This document shows, piece by piece, positions 44,769 to 53,178 of a stretch of 64,000 bases of DNA. Source of the DNA: JBCCGG01 sp039029395 (GTDB lineage: Bacteria; Pseudomonadota; Alphaproteobacteria; Kiloniellales; JAKSDN01); NCBI GenBank assembly GCA_039029395.1, contig JBCCGG010000021.1:32532-96531 (forward strand), written 5' to 3'. The position numbers were made by a program, and so were the translations under genes. The notes beneath the pieces were generated by a model, which was not told the DNA's origin, did not search any database, and saw nothing but the letters and a program-made list of their open reading frames with translations. Positions within the stretch are counted from its first letter, which is position 1. Each line of letters opens with the position of its first letter.

Positions 44769-45080
44769 ATGCTGTTTCTATTGGATTTTCACGTCGAGTA
44801 CCCATCCACCATGGGCCAAAAAGAGCTCTTCGCGATCTGGGCGCGCGAAGCCGACGCCGCGCTCGGCGCCAAGGAGGCGGGCGTGGTGGTCGACCTTTGG
44901 AAGTGTGTCGGCGAGCGCCGGGTGGTGGCGGTGGTCAAGGTCGAGTCCCACGACATGCTCGACCAGATCCTGCTCGACCTGCCGATCATGCAGGAGCATG
45001 GCCAAAACGTGCACGTCGAGGTTACGGCGCTGCGCCGCTACGAGGACTTCGCCAGCGACGTCAAGTCGCGCCTGGACTAA
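44769..45080 (+). CDS. Muconolactone delta-isomerase-like protein
   Basis: A 103-aa protein. MLFLLDFHVEYPSTM-x-QKELFAIWAREADAA and DMLDQILLDLPIM follow the muconolactone isomerase pattern (small ferredoxin-like fold). It is the third gene of the DddP-like/SDR operon, with ribosome-binding site GGAGGAAG. No other catechol genes are present, so it may be a family member recruited to another isomerisation. Confidence 0.82.
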   Translation: MLFLLDFHVEYPSTMGQKELFAIWAREADAALGAKEAGVVVDLWKCVGERRVVAVVKVESHDMLDQILLDLPIMQEHGQNVHVEVTALRRYEDFASDVKSRLD

Positions 45081-45086
45081 CTCGGG

Positions 45087-46154
45087 CTAAGAAAACAACG
45101 GCGCCCCGGGCGCCATGGAGATGACCCGCTGGATCTCGTCGCTCTTGAGGCCAAGGGCCATGGGCCGGCGCACGCCGGGCAGCATCGCGACGTCGTAGAG
45201 TTCTTCGACCACGCCTTCTAGGCGCAGCCAGTGGCGCACATCGCCGCTTTCCGTATCGACGATCCAGAGCCCGCAGCGCGCCTCTCCGTCGTGGCGCGTC
45301 AAGGCATCGTCCAGGGCCAAGCCCTGGAAGGTCTTGTTGTGGCGCGGCTTGGACAAGCCGACGATGGCGTGATGACCGCTGAAAGCCAGGCCCCGGCCGT
45401 AGCCCGGGCAGAAGGCAACCCGCTCGAAGCGCCACTCCGCCGGGTCCAGATAGCCCAGGTACCCGCTGCCGGACTCGAGCAGCCACAGCCTGCCTCCGTG
45501 CCAGCGCGGCGAGTGGGGCATGGAGAGGCCCTCGGCGACGATCTCGTCGGTCGCCAGGTCGATCACCACGCCGCCGTCGGCGCGCCGGTCGCGCCAGCCG
45601 TCGGCCACGTCCGAGCGGCTGATCGCCGTGGCATAGGCCGGTCGGCCGTCCTTCAGCGCAACGCCGTTCAGATGGCAGCGGTCCTCGGCGGCCAGCCGGC
45701 TGACGAAGGGCGGCCGCCAGAGGGGCACGAAGCTGCGGCTGTCGCTGACCGTTGCCAGGCAGCCGAACAGGGTGTTGGCGAATATCACCCGGCCACCCGG
45801 CTCGACCGCGATGTCGTGCACGTCGATGTCGCCCGTGGTCCACGCCAGCTGAGGCACATAAAGCCGGTCGTAGCCTTCGTGCGCCTGGCCCGGATCGAGC
45901 ACGTTGTCGAAGCGCCAGAGCTGATAGAGCGTTGCCAGGTAGAAGGTCTGATCGCTTGCCCAGAGGCCCATGGCCCGGTTGAAGGTGCGCTCGAAGATCG
46001 AGAGGCGGCCATCGGGCTGCAGGCCGATCAGGAACAGCTTGCCAGCTTGATATGTGGTCAGCGCCAGGCTGATCTTCTGTTCGGATAGCCAGGCGGGCAA
46101 ATGGCGCGAGCCGGTCACCTGAAGCGGTGGTGCAGCTTGTCCAGGGTCAATCAT
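45087..46154 (-). CDS. TIGR03032 family protein (beta-propeller-like)
   Basis: A 355-aa protein of the TIGR03032/DUF4915-type family. Conserved parts are LPAWLSEQKISLALTTYQAGKL and FERTFNRAMGLWA near the N-terminus, SRLAAEDRCHLNGVAL and MPHSPRWHGGRLWLLESGSGYLG. Repeating beta-strands suggest a propeller. Cytoplasmic, function unknown. It is convergent with the MIase gene (6 nt between stops). Confidence 0.85.
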   Translation of the reverse strand: MIDPGQAAPPLQVTGSRHLPAWLSEQKISLALTTYQAGKLFLIGLQPDGRLSIFERTFNRAMGLWASDQTFYLATLYQLWRFDNVLDPGQAHEGYDRLYVPQLAWTTGDIDVHDIAVEPGGRVIFANTLFGCLATVSDSRSFVPLWRPPFVSRLAAEDRCHLNGVALKDGRPAYATAISRSDVADGWRDRRADGGVVIDLATDEIVAEGLSMPHSPRWHGGRLWLLESGSGYLGYLDPAEWRFERVAFCPGYGRGLAFSGHHAIVGLSKPRHNKTFQGLALDDALTRHDGEARCGLWIVDTESGDVRHWLRLEGVVEELYDVAMLPGVRRPMALGLKSDEIQRVISMAPGAPLFS

Positions 46155-46244
46155 CGCGCCTCTTTAGGCGGGCGCTAGGCGATTGTAAAGTCGGCGCGGG
46201 CTGCCAACTTGAGGTGCCCCGCCCCTACGCTCTCGGAGGCAACC

Positions 46245-46622
46245 TTGGCCTTCCAGTTCACACCCTTCGAGCCGCCGCCCGCCTTGCGCCAGATCCTGCG
46301 CCGCTCGTTCTCCGCGAAGGGGCGTATCGCCTATCGCTTCGACAAGATTCTGCCCAACGGCCTGGCGGCTGCGGTGTTCAATTCCGGCGCCCCGCACCGT
46401 CTGGGCAAGGCAGAGAACCCCGAAAACAACCCACGCTTCGCCCACAGCTGGCTCACCGGCCTACAGTCCGATGGCTCAGATACCATCGCAACGCTCGAAG
46501 CCGACTGCGCCGCCCGTGGCTTGATAAAGCTAGCCATGCCCTTCCTGCGGCCCCTCATCCGCCGCGCCGACGGCAATCAACTCGCCTTGCTGCGCGACCA
46601 AGTGACGAAGCAAGAACGCTAG
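46245..46622 (+). pseudogene. Chimaeric remnant: AraC-regulator N-terminus joined to an SRPBCC-like C-terminus
   Basis: A 125-aa frame starting at TTG 46245 (GGAGG 5 nt upstream). Residues 1-80 resemble the sensor part of DUF6597-type AraC regulators: FTPFEPPPALRQILRR, LPNGLAAAVFNSGAPHRLGK and FAHSWLTGLQ. The AraC HTH that should follow is missing. Residues 85-125 (GLIKLAMPFLRPLIRRADGNQL) look like the C-terminal helix of an SRPBCC/polyketide-cyclase protein. This fits a deletion that fused two genes and lost the regulator's DNA-binding end. It might instead be a novel small protein. Confidence 0.6.
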
Positions 46623-46629
46623 ACTCCTA

Positions 46630-48369
46630 TCACTCCGACAGACCGGCGAGGCGCAGGCCCTCGGCGAGCAGGTCCCAGTCCGCCGGCCTGCGCCACATTC
46701 TCCGATATCCGTCGGCCAACACACCGATGGTGTCGGCGTCCACCGCGCGATCCCGGCTGGCAAACTCCCGATGGCGCTCCTCGACGAAAGAGGCTAGGGC
46801 GTTACGGGCCTCCTCTTGCTGGCCAAGCCGGGCATGGGCACCGGCAAGACAGGCCCGGGCGAAAGAGTTGAGCAGGGCCTGGCCGTGCAACACCCGCGCG
46901 GCCTCCTCGTAGCTCTCGGCGAAAAAACAGGCCTGGCCGAGCACCCAGTCGAAGGACGGCGGGTGCAGGGGGTCCAGGCGTTTCGCCTCTCGCACGATGT
47001 CGCGCGCCTTTTCCGGCTGGCCTAGCATCAGGAATCCGTAGCCGATCCAGTTCATCGGCTCCGCCTCGGTGACCACCTGGGCAAGCGCCTTGGTGAATTG
47101 GACCTCGGCGTCTTGCCATTGGCCAACGGAAATGTAAGCGAAGCCAAGCTGGTCCTGATTGGCAATGTCGGCGCCGTCCAGCGCAACTGCCTTGCGGGCG
47201 AGATCGAGGGAGCGGGTAGCGGCCTTGTCATTGCCGAGCCCAAGAAAAAGGTCCACGAAGTAGGTGTCGGCCAGATAGGCGTGGGCCTTGGCGTAGCGCG
47301 GGTCGAGGGCGATCGCCTTCTCGAAATAGGGACGCGCTTCGGCGGTGTCCTCGACGCCGAAGGAATCCCGGATCGCCTTACCTTTGAGCAACAGCTCGTA
47401 GGCCTTCATGTTTTCTGGGCGCTTGCGCGAGGCAGCATCGGCGACCGCCTCCTGGACCCGGCCGGGCAGCACGCCGACGATCGAGCGGGTCACCTGGTCC
47501 TGAACCTCGAAGATGTCTTCGAGCTCCCGGTCGTAGCGCTCGGCCCAGACCTGCTTGCCGCTCTCGATCTCGACCAGTTGGGCGGTGATGCGCACCCGCT
47601 TGCCGGCCCGCCGCACGCTGCCCTCGACCACGTAGTGCACGCCCAGCCGGCGCCCGATCTCCTTGATGTCCAGGTTTTGGCCCTTGAAGCCAAAGGCGGA
47701 GTGGCGTGCGGCCACGCGTAGCACGGAAAAGCGCGACAGTTCGGTGATGATGTCTTCGGTGATACCGTCGGAGAAGTAATCCTGCTCCGGATCGCCGGTC
47801 ATGTTGGTAAGCGGCAATACGGCGATCGAGAGGCGATCGGGTGATGCCGGTGCGGACTGAACTTGGATCGGCGTGCCCGGCCGCACCCGATAGGCGCGCA
47901 GCGGCTCGGCGATGTTCTTCACGCTCAGCTCGCCCAGGTCTTCAAAGGCGAGATCGAGCTTACCCTTGACCTCGCCGCGCACGCTCTCCGAGAGGCAGAT
48001 TCCGCCCGGCTCCGCCAGACCTTCAAGCCGGGCCGCGACGTTGACCCCATTTCCGAAGATATCGCCGCCCTGAAGGATCACGTCGCCCAGATTGACGCCG
48101 ATCCGGAACTGGAGCCGGTCGCCGTGCTCGGCGATCTTATCTTGCCACGCCACCGCGCAGGTAACCGCATCGACCACGCTGGCAAACTCGGCCAGGATTC
48201 CGTCGCCCATGAGCTTGACGATGCGCCCCCGATGCTCGGCAACAAGCGGTTTGATCACCTGCGCGATCAGTTCGGAGAGCGCCGCCAAGGTGCCGGCCTC
48301 GTCTTGGCCCATATGCTTGGAATAGCCGACCACGTCGGCGGCAAGAATAGCGGCGAGCCGGCGTTCCAT
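46630..48369 (-). CDS. Class III adenylate/guanylate cyclase with TolB-like and TPR modules
   Basis: A 579-aa protein. The cyclase domain (1-150) has metal ligands D12 (AADVVGYS) and D56 (KLMGDGILAEF), K52 for the base, and N and R in NGVNVAARLEG. Then comes a TolB/FlgO-like module (180-310; SIAVLPLTNMTGD, RRLGVHYVVEGSVRR), then TPR repeats to the C-terminus. The active-site set is intact, so it should make a cyclic nucleotide. The start at 48369 has GGAGGAACC upstream; the longer frame to 49440 is antisense to the sulfatase. The middle and TPR modules match those of the LuxR protein at 12130. Confidence 0.93.
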   Translation of the reverse strand: MERRLAAILAADVVGYSKHMGQDEAGTLAALSELIAQVIKPLVAEHRGRIVKLMGDGILAEFASVVDAVTCAVAWQDKIAEHGDRLQFRIGVNLGDVILQGGDIFGNGVNVAARLEGLAEPGGICLSESVRGEVKGKLDLAFEDLGELSVKNIAEPLRAYRVRPGTPIQVQSAPASPDRLSIAVLPLTNMTGDPEQDYFSDGITEDIITELSRFSVLRVAARHSAFGFKGQNLDIKEIGRRLGVHYVVEGSVRRAGKRVRITAQLVEIESGKQVWAERYDRELEDIFEVQDQVTRSIVGVLPGRVQEAVADAASRKRPENMKAYELLLKGKAIRDSFGVEDTAEARPYFEKAIALDPRYAKAHAYLADTYFVDLFLGLGNDKAATRSLDLARKAVALDGADIANQDQLGFAYISVGQWQDAEVQFTKALAQVVTEAEPMNWIGYGFLMLGQPEKARDIVREAKRLDPLHPPSFDWVLGQACFFAESYEEAARVLHGQALLNSFARACLAGAHARLGQQEEARNALASFVEERHREFASRDRAVDADTIGVLADGYRRMWRRPADWDLLAEGLRLAGLSE

Positions 48370-48470
48370 CTGGTTCCTCCCCGATCGGGAACCTAGCGAA
48401 GATCCGACGAGCTGGCCACGGCATTTGCAGGCGGAATGGTAACCGCCTGGACTGTTTTTTCGGGACAGTG

Positions 48471-48713
48471 CTAGCCTGGCAGACCGGCCCGGCGCAGGCC
48501 CTCGGCGATCTTCACCACATCCGCCGGGTTGCGGTAGACAAGTCCGGCCGTGTAGGCGCGAATCGTGAAACCGGGCTCTTGGAACAGAACCTCTCGGGCT
48601 TCCTCGAGCCGCCCCAGCTCGCCCAAGACGGAAGTCAGATTGACGTAGGCCGCCATCAGGCCGCTGTAGCCGACGACATCCAGCGCGCGTATCGTGGTCA
48701 GACGCCGTTCCAA
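48471..48713 (-). pseudogene. Internally deleted cyclase-TPR paralogue
   Basis: An 80-aa frame (TTG start at 48713). Residues 1-20 (MERRLTTIRALDVVGYSGLM) are a divergent copy of the cyclase N-terminus. Residues 21-80 (LGELGRLEEAREVLFQEPGF, YRNPADVVKIAEGLRRAGLP) are a typical cyclase TPR C-terminus. The whole cyclase core, TolB-like module and most TPRs, about 500 residues, are missing with the frame kept. It sits just upstream of the intact cyclase on the same strand. Confidence 0.75.
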
Positions 48714-48738
48714 GCCAAGGGCAAGTGGAGGCTATGCG

Positions 48739-50346
48739 ATGCCGGGCAAGCCGAACGTCATTCTGATCCTGGTCGACGACATGGGCTTCGCCGACCTGGG
48801 CATCACCGGCTCGGAGATCAGAACGCCCAATTTGGATCGGCTCGCCGCCGACGGCGTGCTGCTGAGCGCCATGTACAACTGCGCGCGCTGCTGTCCGACC
48901 CGCGCCTCCCTGCTGACCGGGCTCTACCCCCACAATGCCGGGGTCGGGCACATGGGCGCCAATTTGGGCACGCCGGCCTATCAGGGCTTCCTGCGCAACG
49001 ACAGCGCGACCATCGCCGAGGTGCTGCGCGCGGCGGGCTACCGGACCTTGATGGCCGGCAAGTGGCATGTCGCCGGAGATTTCATGGCGCGCGACATCGA
49101 TTCCTGGCGGGTCGGCGACGTAGATCACCCGACGCCTCGACAGCGCGGCTTCGACCGTTTCTACGGCATCGTCGATGGAGTCACGAACTTTTTCTCGCCC
49201 CACTACCTGCTGGAGGACGACCGCCGGGTCGAGGTCTTCCCTGACGACTTCTATTTCACCGACGCGATCACCGACAAGGCGATTGACATGGTCGAGGCGG
49301 CGGTCGACCGGGCGCAGCCCTTCTTCCTCTACCTGGCCCACGCTGCGCCCCATTGGCCCCTGCATGCGCCGCCCGAGGACATCGCCCGCTACGAGGGGGT
49401 CTACGACAAGGGTTGGGATGCGATCCGCACGTCCCGCCACGAGGAGCTGAACGGCCGCCGGGTCCTGAAGCGCAACTGGGACATCTCGCTGCGCGACGAG
49501 GAGGTCGCGCCCTGGAGCGACGTGTGCTTAAGCGACTGGGAGGCCAGCAAGATGGCGGCCTATGCCGCGATGGTCGACCGTATGGATCAATCGATCGGCC
49601 GCCTGGTCACAGCGCTGAACCGGCTCGGCCAGTTCGACGACACACTGATCCTGTTCCTCTCCGACAACGGCGGCTGCGCCGAGTTCATGGCCGAGGACGG
49701 CTGGGCCAAGTTCTTTCCCGATGTGACCCACGACGGGCGCAAGATCACCATGGGCAACGTGCCGGGCCTGCGCCCCGGCGACGCCCTGACCTACCAGAGC
49801 TACGACCGGCCCTGGGCCAACGTCTCCAACACGCCCTTTCGTCTGTTCAAGCACTACGTCCACGAGGGCGGCATCTCGACCCCGCTGATCGCCCACTGGC
49901 CCAAGGGAATCGCCCGAGGCCATCGGGCGCACGCGCCTTGCCACGTGGTCGATATACTGCCGACGATCCTGGAAGCGACCGCCAGCCCCGCCTTGAGCGA
50001 GCTCGGCGGCCATCCGATCCAGCCGCTTCAGGGCGAAAGCTTCCTTGCCCTCCTGAAGGGCCTGGACTGGGCGCGCCAAGAGCCGATCTTTTTCGAGCAC
50101 GAGGGCAACTGCGCTGTGCGTCTGGACAATTTCAAGCTGGTCAAGCGCCACGGGCGGGACTGGGAGCTTTACGACATGGATGCCGACCGTACGGAGCTCA
50201 ACGACATCGCCGGCCGCAAGGCCCCCTTGGAGGCGGAGCTGCGCCAGCGCTACGAAGACTGGGCCCAGAAGACCGGCGTGCTCGATTGGGAGATCGCCCT
50301 GCCGCGCTTGCTGGAAGCCTGGAAGCTGGGCAGCGCGGAGGGGTGA
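48739..50346 (+). CDS. Arylsulfatase-type sulfatase
   Basis: A 535-aa alkaline-phosphatase-superfamily sulfatase hydrolysing sulfate esters. The formylglycine motif is C51-x-P-x-R55 in CCPTRASLLTG, with metal ligands D13-D14 (LVDDMGF) and LSDNGG. No signal peptide is seen, so it is cytoplasmic. The start at 48739 has GGAGG 7 nt upstream. Activity needs a formylglycine-generating enzyme or anSME, not present in this window. A GFA-family gene follows 37 nt downstream. Confidence 0.92.
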   Translation: MPGKPNVILILVDDMGFADLGITGSEIRTPNLDRLAADGVLLSAMYNCARCCPTRASLLTGLYPHNAGVGHMGANLGTPAYQGFLRNDSATIAEVLRAAGYRTLMAGKWHVAGDFMARDIDSWRVGDVDHPTPRQRGFDRFYGIVDGVTNFFSPHYLLEDDRRVEVFPDDFYFTDAITDKAIDMVEAAVDRAQPFFLYLAHAAPHWPLHAPPEDIARYEGVYDKGWDAIRTSRHEELNGRRVLKRNWDISLRDEEVAPWSDVCLSDWEASKMAAYAAMVDRMDQSIGRLVTALNRLGQFDDTLILFLSDNGGCAEFMAEDGWAKFFPDVTHDGRKITMGNVPGLRPGDALTYQSYDRPWANVSNTPFRLFKHYVHEGGISTPLIAHWPKGIARGHRAHAPCHVVDILPTILEATASPALSELGGHPIQPLQGESFLALLKGLDWARQEPIFFEHEGNCAVRLDNFKLVKRHGRDWELYDMDADRTELNDIAGRKAPLEAELRQRYEDWAQKTGVLDWEIALPRLLEAWKLGSAEG

Positions 50347-50383
50347 GAGGCGCCCGCCATACCGGGAGGAAGGAAACGCGGTT

Positions 50384-50827
50384 ATGAGCGACGAAACGAA
50401 ACCAATTGCCGGCGGCTGCCACTGTGGCGCCGTGAGGTACGAAGCGAGAGGACCAACGGTGCTGATCGAGCTGTGCCACTGTGAAAGTTGCCGGCGTACG
50501 GTCGGGGCGCCCCTGATGTCTTGGGCCGCGTTTCGCCGGGACGCCTTCGCGATTACGGCTGACCGACCGACCGCCTATGAATCCTCGCCCGGTTTGGCGC
50601 GGACCTTTTGCGGGCGCTGCGGCACCTCGCTCACGCTGGCCGACGATCGCTTCCCGGACGAGATCTATGTGTCGATCGCTTCGTTGGACGACGCCGAGGC
50701 CTTACCCCCCGAATTCCACATCTGGCGCGCGCAACGCCTGTCGTGGCTTGAGACCGCGGACAGCTTGCCGCGCTACAGGCAGTTCAGGGTGGATGGCATA
50801 GTCGAGGATTTGCCGGAGCGGTCCTAG
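50384..50827 (+). CDS. GFA (CENP-V/glutathione-dependent formaldehyde-activating) family protein
   Basis: A 147-aa zinc protein. Cysteines are C12, C14 (GGCHCG), C31, C33, C36 (CHCESC) and a FCGRCG pair, the two-site zinc pattern of the GFA family. Ribosome-binding site GGGAGGAAGG. GFA-family proteins were named for spontaneous S-hydroxymethylglutathione formation, but most members have unknown roles. Its 3' half is duplicated at 53175-53398, and mobile-element debris begins directly after its stop. Confidence 0.9.
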   Translation: MSDETKPIAGGCHCGAVRYEARGPTVLIELCHCESCRRTVGAPLMSWAAFRRDAFAITADRPTAYESSPGLARTFCGRCGTSLTLADDRFPDEIYVSIASLDDAEALPPEFHIWRAQRLSWLETADSLPRYRQFRVDGIVEDLPERS

Positions 50828-50882
50828 TCGCGCGGCGCCATTTGCTTGAGAGCCGATGAAAAGGCGTCGGAAGCACGACGGC
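50581..50882 (+). repeat. Direct repeat copy A (GFA 3' half and flank)
   Basis: Nucleotides from about 50591 to 50882 recur at about 53178-53474 in the same orientation. The first ~50 bp are nearly identical; the rest is about four-fifths identical by eye. The match includes a shared CTTGAGAGCCGAT after the stop codons. The two copies flank the integrase debris, the PhnA-like gene and the primase pseudogene. Confidence 0.7.
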
Positions 50883-51154
50883 TGCGGCTTGCGCTCGGGC
50901 GCGGCGAGGATACGAGGACGCCGAAGCGCGACGTGCCGACCCTGAGGCAGGCCTGGGAGCGCTTCCTCACGGACCGGGATGGCGACCTCAGGCCGAGGAC
51001 CCTGGGGTGGTGCGAGTCGATGATGGCGGGACCGCTCAAGTCGTTGCTCGGCGTCCGGATGGACAGGATCGCCGCCATCATCGACCAGGTTCACCGACGC
51101 GAGGATTTTCTCAATGCACGCAAGCGAAGTTTTGGGGCCACTCGACGCGATTGA
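50846..51154 (+). pseudogene. Tyrosine integrase N-terminal fragment
   Basis: A 102-residue frame resembling the arm-binding/SAM-like core-binding part of phage-type integrases: LRQAWERFLTDRDGDLRPRTLGWCESMMAGPLKSLLGVRMDRIA. The catalytic domain (R, H-x2-R, Y) is absent and the sequence loses resemblance after about residue 75. It starts 19 nt after the GFA stop, with no ribosome-binding site. Confidence 0.65.
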
Positions 51155-51365
51155 GGTCAGGCTGGCCGCCCCGCCCCGAGAGTACCTGAGGGCCGACGAG
51201 GCCGCCGGTTTCCTGGGGTTGTTCAAGCAGCGGCTCGACGTCTGGCGCATGGAGGGCGGCGGGCCGCCCTTCCACAAGGTCGGGCGCCGCAGCTCTGTAA
51301 GCTGCACCCCACGCGCGCCGCAGAGGGATGTTGCCAGCGCAACCCGTTCAGCGGGCGCGTGCTGA
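51114..51365 (+). pseudogene. Excisionase-like HTH fragment
   Basis: An 83-residue frame. EYLRADEAAGFLGLFKQRLDVWRMEGGGPPFHKVGRR matches the helix-turn-helix of AlpA/excisionase-type proteins, but the sequence breaks off right after GRR and continues with unrelated residues. The first 20 residues also do not fit the family. It follows the integrase fragment in another frame, as expected of decayed mobile-element ends. Confidence 0.6.
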
Positions 51366-51431
51366 CCGCGGCAATTGGGATCGGCGCAGGTCCTAGGCTG
51401 GGTCGACAGAAGCGCCATGACTCTATCCCTT

Positions 51432-51463
51432 ATTGCGTTTGAAGTACGCAATGTTATAACATT
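51432..51463. promoter_or_regulatory. Two adjoining palindromes upstream of the PhnA-like gene
   Basis: ATTGCGT-N7-ACGCAAT (51432-51452) overlaps AATGTTATAACATT (51450-51463), a perfect 14-bp palindrome. They share three bases and end 74 nt before the next start, in an AT-rich stretch inside GC-rich DNA. They are plausible operator sites. No linked regulator gene is visible. Confidence 0.6.
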
Positions 51464-51537
51464 GCCGTTTTTGTAATCTTTCAACGTCTTCTGGACGTTT
51501 GCAGTGAAACTCGAACTGACATGGGGAATGCCAAAAA

Positions 51538-52680
51538 ATGGCAGACAAACGGAAAATTCTGATCGCGATGATGGACGGCTTCGAGCCGTCCTATCTATGG
51601 GCCAGCGACATGCCGAACACCAAGCAGATGATCGCGAAGGGCTTCTTCAAGGAGGTGGAAGCCATGATGCCGACGGTGACCAACGTCAACAATACGGGAA
51701 TCTGTTGCGGCTGCGCGCCGAAGGACCACGGCATCACCGCCAACTCCTACTTCGATCTACAGACCAAAAAAGAAGAATACATGGACCAGGCGGAGATGGT
51801 CCTGACGCCAACCATCTTCGAACGAGCCCGAGACGCCGGCATGACCAACTCCGCGCTGCTGACTGCCAAGGGCAAGACCCAGACACTGCTACGGACAGGC
51901 GCAACTATCCGGCTCGCGGCGGAAAAACCGGAGCAGGCCGAGGGTTGCGACATCGACTGGGTCGATCGTCTCGGGCCGCCCCCCGAAATCTACTCGGCAG
52001 AGATCAATCATTGGCTTTTCAGGGCGGCACAGATTGTCCTCGGCGAAACGGACTGCCAAGTCGTCTACTACCACACGACCGACTATCCCATGCACATGGA
52101 GCCGCCGAGCGGCGACTTATCACAGTTTCATCTCAGGGAGTTCGACAAGCTATTGGGCGAAGCCCTGAACGACCATCCGGATCTCGAAGTGTTCATGACC
52201 GCGGACCACGGGATGAATTTTAAGAGCCGCTGCTACGACCTCAACAAGGTCATGCCGAACAACGGCTGCGATATCTTCTTCGCCATGTCGGCGGAACGGG
52301 ACCCCTACGTCAAGCACCACCGTACCTTCGGCGGCACGGCCTACGTCTTCCTCAACAGCGCCTCGGATTACGACCGTGCGGCGGATATCTGCCGGCGGCT
52401 GGACGGGGTGGAGGGAGTCTATGACCGACACGAGGCGGCGTCCAAGTTCCTCCTGCACCCGGACCGCATCGGCGACATGATCGTTGTCGGCGACACCGAT
52501 ACGGTCTTCGGGCCTTGCGAAGGGAACTCGGGAATCGAGGAAATGCCGGTGGGGTTTCGCACCCACGGCGGCACGGCCGAGCAAAATGTGCCGCTGATCA
52601 TCTACAACCACGAGGTCAACCACGACCAGTGGAACGACTATCGGTACAACTTCGATCTGACCCGGGAAATTGGCTTCTAA
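51538..52680 (+). CDS. Alkaline phosphatase superfamily protein, phosphonoacetate hydrolase-like
   Basis: A 380-aa hydrolase. Metal- and nucleophile-bearing segments are D13 (MMDGF), T48 in MPTVTNVNN, TTDYPMH, TADHGMN and RTHGG, the order found in PhnA phosphonoacetate hydrolase, with threonine as nucleophile. Substrate may be phosphonoacetate or a phosphodiester. GGGGAA ribosome-binding site. It is intact, unlike the integrase and primase debris on both sides, and lies between direct repeats, so it looks like cargo of the decayed element. Confidence 0.82.
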   Translation: MADKRKILIAMMDGFEPSYLWASDMPNTKQMIAKGFFKEVEAMMPTVTNVNNTGICCGCAPKDHGITANSYFDLQTKKEEYMDQAEMVLTPTIFERARDAGMTNSALLTAKGKTQTLLRTGATIRLAAEKPEQAEGCDIDWVDRLGPPPEIYSAEINHWLFRAAQIVLGETDCQVVYYHTTDYPMHMEPPSGDLSQFHLREFDKLLGEALNDHPDLEVFMTADHGMNFKSRCYDLNKVMPNNGCDIFFAMSAERDPYVKHHRTFGGTAYVFLNSASDYDRAADICRRLDGVEGVYDRHEAASKFLLHPDRIGDMIVVGDTDTVFGPCEGNSGIEEMPVGFRTHGGTAEQNVPLIIYNHEVNHDQWNDYRYNFDLTREIGF

Positions 52681-52780
52681 CTGGCTCTCATGCGAACTCA
52701 CATGTCCGCATTGGATCATCACCAGCCTACAAGAGGCGTGCGTGGCCGGGACAATGTGCCAAAGGCGCAAGGATTGAGAA

Positions 52781-52812
52781 GACCGCCTAACCTCCAAAGA
52801 GGCCAGGCGGTC
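52781..52812. repeat. Inverted repeat after the PhnA-like gene
   Basis: GACCGCCT (52781-52788) and AGGCGGTC (52805-52812) form an 8-bp perfect stem with a 16-nt loop, between the ends of the convergent PhnA-like gene and primase pseudogene. There is no T-run. It may weakly terminate transcription. Confidence 0.45.
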
Positions 52813-52827
52813 GCGGGGTGAGCTGAC

Positions 52828-53178
52828 TCACCCTACCAGTTTGAGCGCCAGGTCCTCGGCCGCACTGTGTGGCTTAAAGCCATCAGGCACTGCTGGCGCG
52901 TGGACGTAGAAGCTCTTTTGCGAGCACCGGAATCGTATTCTCGGTTCCGGTGCGGCCGGCGTCGTCACCGTCAAACAGGACGGTGACGTGTGTGACGCCG
53001 TGTCGCAGCAAGAGTCCGACTTGCTTCAGTGAGACCGATCGACCCATTGGGGAAACGACCGGCCACCCAAGTTCATGCAAACGGAACACCGACCAATAAC
53101 TCTCGACGAGCTCGCCATCGGCGTTGTGAATCGGGATCGCGATCCGACCCTTCATCATCCCGCGACCACAGAAGCCAA
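52828..53178 (-). pseudogene. Decayed DnaG-like/Toprim primase of a mobile element
   Basis: On the minus strand GLGFCGRGMMKGRIAIPIHN is the CHC2-primase type block and RLHELGWPVVSPMGRSVS with VTVLFDGDDAGR is the Toprim-like block. The segment normally between them is missing: ADGELV joins directly to ESYWSVFRLHELGW, an internal deletion. The frame shifts near 52905, after AKELL; the normal end VPDGFKPHSAAEDLALKLVG continues in another frame to the stop at 52828. The 5' end is cut by the GFA repeat. Confidence 0.75.

Noticed and set aside
48370..49440. A 936-aa frame extending the cyclase upstream on the minus strand
   Set aside because: The extra 357 residues are antisense to the sulfatase gene; the ATG at 48369 has an excellent ribosome-binding site and the family start.
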